From: Psettodes erumei
Lineage: Eukaryota; Chordata; Actinopteri; Pleuronectiformes; Psettodidae
Assembly: GCA_016785225.1 (NCBI GenBank)
Contig: JAFBJZ010000660.1
Span: 1,116,001-1,180,000, forward strand
Direction of reading: 5' to 3'
DNA: 64,000 nt
Shown: positions 59,426 through 64,000 of the stretch, one piece after another
Layout of the letters: every line of letters begins with the position of its first letter
Numbering within the stretch: position 1 is the stretch's first letter
The notes under the pieces: generated by a model
Databases searched by the model: none
What the model was told of the DNA's origin: nothing
Seen by the model: the letters and a program-made list of their open reading frames with translations, nothing else
Position numbers and translations under genes: made by a program

Positions 59426-60822
59426 CTCCACAGGGCTGTCGTGTCCCAAATGAACTTGAAACTCGGCGTATACTTGCAGCACGCACAAACATGACGCAGC
59501 GAGACTGCGTAACAGGCCGCGCGCCCGTCCTCGGTAACCTGCAGCACAGATGGACATGTGCTGCCGCAGCTCAGTGCGCTCACAGAAACGAGGCAGGCGT
59601 CATCGTCCACGCTGAGAAAAACCATACCTTCGCATGACGCACCTGTGCGTCCGTGAAGCGAAAGAGCGGGATGCCTCAGAAGGAGCGGCGAGCGAACGGC
59701 AAACGGGTTGATGATTGCGGCCGTTTCGGGAGGCGTCAAGTCCAGCTGTGCTGCCGAGTCGTCGTCGGCGGGGATGCTGATCTCGCTGCGCAGAGGCTGC
59801 GGCAGCAGGGATGTATTCAGTGTCGTATCTCAGACATACGCATCGCTTAGACAGAGCTGTCCCTGGCTGAGAGGAGGACCGGAAAATTTGAAAGTGGGAA
59901 GTGTGAGAGTGAGAGAATTGTGGGCAGCTCCTGTTTCGCTGTGGTGCCTTTTCTGAGAGCGAGTCTTGCGGCAAGCGTAGGTCGAAAAGTCGAGTTGTTT
60001 CTGACGGTGGCCTTTTTTTCTTCGGCCCCCCGAGCCGTGCCGACCTCGCTCTAGCTCGTCTTTTTGGCTTCCGTGTGACCTGCGGCGACTCCTTTAGCCA
60101 AAATCGGGTCGCTATGACCTTGTGGCATGGGACTGGCCCAGGAGGAGATGAGCTGCCCCCCCCCCCCTTCCCTCCTCTCCTTGGGGAAATACTCTGAAGT
60201 AGACCATTATTGTTTCACTGAAGGGAAGTTGCACTCAGCCCCCTTTACTGTGATCTATTGGAAAAGCAACCCAGTTTATTAGGGACACCAGGCTGAAACT
60301 CATGCAGTCTGATTTAGCGGCACTTTAATAAATCCTACCTTCCTGAAGGGTTGTCGTGATCAGTTTTGGTAGAAACTGTTTACAAAAGGTGTTAAATCCC
60401 GTTTATGGACCTAGGAGGCTTTAGTTATTTTGGCCAGCCTATATAAATCAAGGAGGGGCAGGGTAAGAATTTAGAAACAGCTCTCACTGCGACACAGCAC
60501 CGTTCCGTGAGCCGCAGCCTCCAAAATGACCCTGAAGTTGAATCAACACAACCGTTTGAACGATAACCGCACGATATGACGTCGAGGGCGGGATTCACCG
60601 CAGGAATGATTGCGCTAATAATCCGACGCACCGGATCCAAAGTGTCTAATGTCTTATCTAACCTTACCGCCTCACAAGGTCTTTTAGTTTCAGAGGAATG
60701 TGAAATGGTCTTTTTTTTTTATTTGCACTACGATACGTGCACTTATTTTTTTTTCGCGTGTCCACTGCTTTGGTTTTCACACGAGTTTGCTTTATCGCTT
60801 TAGCCTCGATCTGACTGTGAAG

Positions 60823-60840
60823 GTATATATATATATATAT
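60823..60840 (+). repeat. (TA)n microsatellite
   Basis: Nine units. Confidence 0.95.
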
Positions 60841-62139
60841 GCTGTTTTTGAAGGTGGCCGTGGTTTTGAACCGGGACACGGTCAAGGTAGAGAGACAGTA
60901 TGAGGATTAGCGCATAAAGACGATCCTCCCGAACGCTATGGTAACCCCCTCCCGGAGGTAGTCACTGTTTTATATTTGTCACCGTTACCTTATCATGTCC
61001 TGCTATCGCGGTGCTTGACATTTAACGGATCAGGCAGGCAGCGGAAGAGCACACACTGGATTGAAGCCCGTGGCCTTTGCCTGCTTCAGGTACTCCCACT
61101 TTTTTTCCCGTGCAGGCGCAGAGCTCTGATTGACGCACACTGTAGCTTCCCCCCCCCCGGCTGGCTTTTTTTTTTTTTTGAAAGCACATAATTTCAGATT
61201 GCGCCGGCACTCCATGGCCTCTGAATCAAAAAGCTGCCGACTTCCTCACCTACTGCCCTAGTTGCCTTGGCAAACACACGCCTGGACTGTGACCAGCGAA
61301 AATCAGCATGACTTGCACATATGGAAGGCGGCCAGTATCACTGGCTCAAAGGGCTACGACACAATGTAAGCGCGGATCACGTTGGGAGAGACAAGAGGGG
61401 AAAAGGTTTTGCCCAAATAGTTATTTAGGGTCATTGTTTCCATTTCCCCCGTTGGGCTTGATAACATTGTGGCGAAGTCGCAGGCAGGAGGGACGTGTTT
61501 GTTTCCCTGCAGCTCCGGCATGTTGAACGCTCTGCGATGCCATGATACGGCGGCAGTATCGCGGGGGTGCGTTCGAGTTCGGCTGGCGGCAGCGTGATTG
61601 TGCCGTCACCCGCTCACTGCGCCCGTCTGAATGTATGGCTTCCTCAGCCGCGACCGCGCGACGAGCGTTCCCGCCGCATCTATACAAAGACGGACGTTTC
61701 CACAGCTGCGCCGTCGCGCGGGAAACGGAATGACTCGATCCATGGCGGGGACCGGATCCCCTCATCGCTGATGGACGGGCAGTAATTGTAGCAAGTTTTG
61801 TTTTTTGCTTTTGGAGACGGGTGAGACGTTTGGCAGAGGTGCATCTCTCGGTCATGAAAACCAGCTCACTATGCCATTTTCAAGGATTTATGCGACAGTG
61901 AATTCAGTTTGTTTTAAGACAAGGGATTTGAAGATGATGCCGGGGAGGGAATATATGGATAAAAGTGAGTTTTATACAGCGATAGCAAATACTGGAATTG
62001 GAATAGAAGTTCCATTCAAAAAGTGTTTGTGGGATAAAATATCACTGTCACTGCCACGTCTTTGCACTGATGAGAAAAAAACCCAGTATATCTTTTATTG
62101 CGTGAAACAGTCGTGCGCTGACTCACGCAGTCGCTGGTT

Positions 62140-63960
62140 TTCAGTGAAAACTGCCGGTTGCCGAGAAGCAGTTCGACCTGGACGGGACAAACCCCGCCCC
62201 CGCCGGTGTTGCGGCCGATGTCGAGCGGCGTGAGTTTACTCTTAACACCGCTGAACGCGGAGTGGCTTCTCGGCTCGCCCGTGGCGTCACACGCTGCGGC
62301 CGCAGACACGTGCTCCCATGGGGGAAGTTGACCGTTGACCTACATCTTAAAGCTCTATAGAGCGAGCGGGCGGGAGGAAGTCATGCGCCGGCGGGCCCCG
62401 GCTGTACATTATGCTACAGGCCCCGCGCGTCGCTCGCTCCTTCCTCCCCGCGGTGGCCGCGGGCCTCCGACGGCACCTTGCGCGCCGCCTTCTTCCTGCT
62501 TATTGTCTCGCCGTCATACGGTAAACAATGTACAGAATGGCAGCGGAGTCCATCGGGGCACGGGCTCACCCAGCAGCCACGGCCGAGGTCTATAATGTCG
62601 TCGCCTAATGTTCAGTGCGCCGCGGGGCTGGAATGCGTTTTCGTATCATTTTGAACAGGTGCTCTTTTGGCGAAACGCTCCAGGACTCCACGTGGCCCTT
62701 CTCCCCTCTCCCGCTTGCTATGCTGCGGCTGTCCGAGCAGCGCCTGACCGCGAATCCGGGCGCAGCCCCGAGAAAAAAGCCTTCTGTCTCCGACCGCTCG
62801 CAGCTGCGGAGCCGAGGGACGGGGAGGGGTTTACGGCGGGGCGCAGCGCGACGTCCCACCAACTGCAGCACCACTTCCTATTTGATCAATTGCATCATAA
62901 AATCGATTTGAAGGTAATTTGTTATAATTTGCCCCTTGAGTAAATATCAGCGCTCCCGTGCCACGCCCCTCCGTGCAGAGCGAGATGGGAACTTTTCCGA
63001 ACGCCGCCTCAAAGTGGACCTTACGCGAACGCGTGTCGTTTTATTTTTCCCCTGTCTAATATTTCTTCAGCTGATTCAGATTTCAGCCGAATCTGGTGCC
63101 CCTGGGCAACGAGAAAAGTATCAGTGACTGATCCAATTACAGAATGAGCTCACTTGGCTCTCACTCAGGGCACCGACGGGAGAGCCGTTCATTCAGGCTG
63201 ACCGGTCGCTGAGAGAGCGCTGCTCCCTGCTCGTGCCGTCTCCGCCCGCTCGCTGATCTCAGGGCAGCTCCCGACGACAAACTGACGCTCTCCGATTGTG
63301 TGTGTTTTTTCTGGGGTTTTTTGTGATGACAGCCAGCACAAACTGTACCGAGCTGGTTCCGGGTGAAGCTTTCGAGTTCAGCCCGTGCTTTTTATCTCTT
63401 GTTTGCCAACGGGGGTTGGCGACGGAGCGCGCCGCAACCCGCGAGGCCGCTGACTTTGCACAACCCCCTTCGGAGCGTTTGCGCAATGACACCAGAGCGT
63501 GCTCTCGCGCTTCCGCTGCAGCATGTTTAGGATGAAGGGCAGCGCCGCGGCCTTATACGTCCCCCTATTGTTCGCAAGCCTGCAGCAAAGAAGAAAAGAG
63601 CAAAGTAGGTCATTACTTTAAACAGGGATTTCCTCTGGAGGCAGCGCCGCTGTCCGGCAGATAAAGCGGCGAGCTCTCCCGGGCTGGAGCCCAGAGCGTC
63701 TCGGTTCCCACACTCCCCTCTGCCGTAAGGTCCCCGTCCCAACTGTTTGCGCTCGTGTTTGGATAAGCATCTGGCCTGTGAAGTGAGCGGACCCCCCTCG
63801 CGGCTCTTCCCTCTCCGCTCCGCCCCGGTTCACCGAGGATGGGCCGACGGCGTCGCGGCGATCGGCGTGTCCTTTACGAGCCATCCGTGATTGTTTGGCG
63901 TGTCCCTCTTGGGTGAAGCCACTCCTACAAACCCTCAAACGTCAGCAGCGACGATTTATA
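62140..63960. promoter_or_regulatory. CpG-rich segment inside egln1 intron 1
   Basis: Dense CpG with GC boxes (for example CCCCGCCCCC near 62193) over about 1.8 kb, unlike the surrounding intron. It could be an internal promoter or an enhancer. No exon with homology is seen. Confidence 0.35.
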
Positions 63961-64000
63961 GTTTAAAACACATTAACGAAACAAATTTGGACTGGTGGTC

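Larger units (their letters stand above)
58592..64000 (+). other. egln1: egln1 intron 1 (left part)
   Basis: No sequence resembling egln1 exon 2 (encoding about VACYPGNGTGYVRHVD) occurs here, so the intron continues past the window, as in the large mammalian intron 1. It contains a poly-T run at about 58688–58708, a diverged repeat at about 59338–59425, a (TA)9 at 60823–60840, and a CpG-rich segment at about 62140–63960. Confidence 0.8.

Noticed and set aside
61805..62233. 142-codon open frame on the plus strand
   Set aside because: It lies in egln1 intron 1, and its composition and the lack of any family resemblance suggest chance. No splice context supports it.

Overview
The window is nuclear DNA of a ray-finned fish, most likely a percomorph teleost. 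Evidence for this: large introns with GT-AG borders, many (CA)n microsatellites, CpG-rich first exons, diverged repeats of types familiar from teleost genomes, and three protein-coding genes in the order EGLN1–TSNAX–DISC1. That order matches human 1q42. There is no sign of bacterial, plasmid or viral content.

Layout. 1–11812 is non-coding 3' flank of disc1 with scattered microsatellites. 11813–45589 (minus strand) holds what appears to be the complete coding part of disc1: 14 coding exons whose reading phases all join, giving 850 residues against 854 in human. The largest introns are 9 (32435–25974) and 10 (25912–20787). They are GC- and CpG-rich in patches and contain candidate conserved non-coding elements. 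45590–49522 is a short disc1–tsnax intergenic stretch with the disc1 CpG island and a candidate CTCF site. 49761–55328 (minus) is the complete coding region of tsnax: six exons, 280 residues. 55329–57883 is the divergent promoter region shared by tsnax and egln1. 57884–58591 (plus) is the first coding exon of egln1, with the MYND finger and the start of the prolyl-hydroxylase region. 58592–64000 is the beginning of egln1 intron 1, and the catalytic exons lie beyond the window.

Roles. TSNAX pairs with translin in the C3PO endoribonuclease that helps activate RISC. DISC1 is a coiled-coil scaffold for centrosomal, neuronal-migration and synaptic partners. EGLN1 (PHD2) is the oxygen-sensing hydroxylase that marks HIF-alpha for destruction. 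There is no operon-like relation. The useful context is the conserved linkage: tsnax and disc1 share a strand and lie about 4 kb apart (read-through TSNAX-DISC1 transcripts are known in human), while egln1 points the other way.

The most notable observation is that the last disc1 intron reads as a minor-spliceosome (U12) AT-AC intron. It has the donor ATATCCTTT, a TTCTTAAC branch site, and AC at the acceptor, and it splits the codon of a conserved glutamine. Other observations are a composite ETS/ZNF143-like element at the tsnax promoter, a CTCF-like site between disc1 and tsnax, hypoxia-response-like motifs upstream of egln1, glutamate runs at both ends of DISC1, and several diverged teleost repeats.
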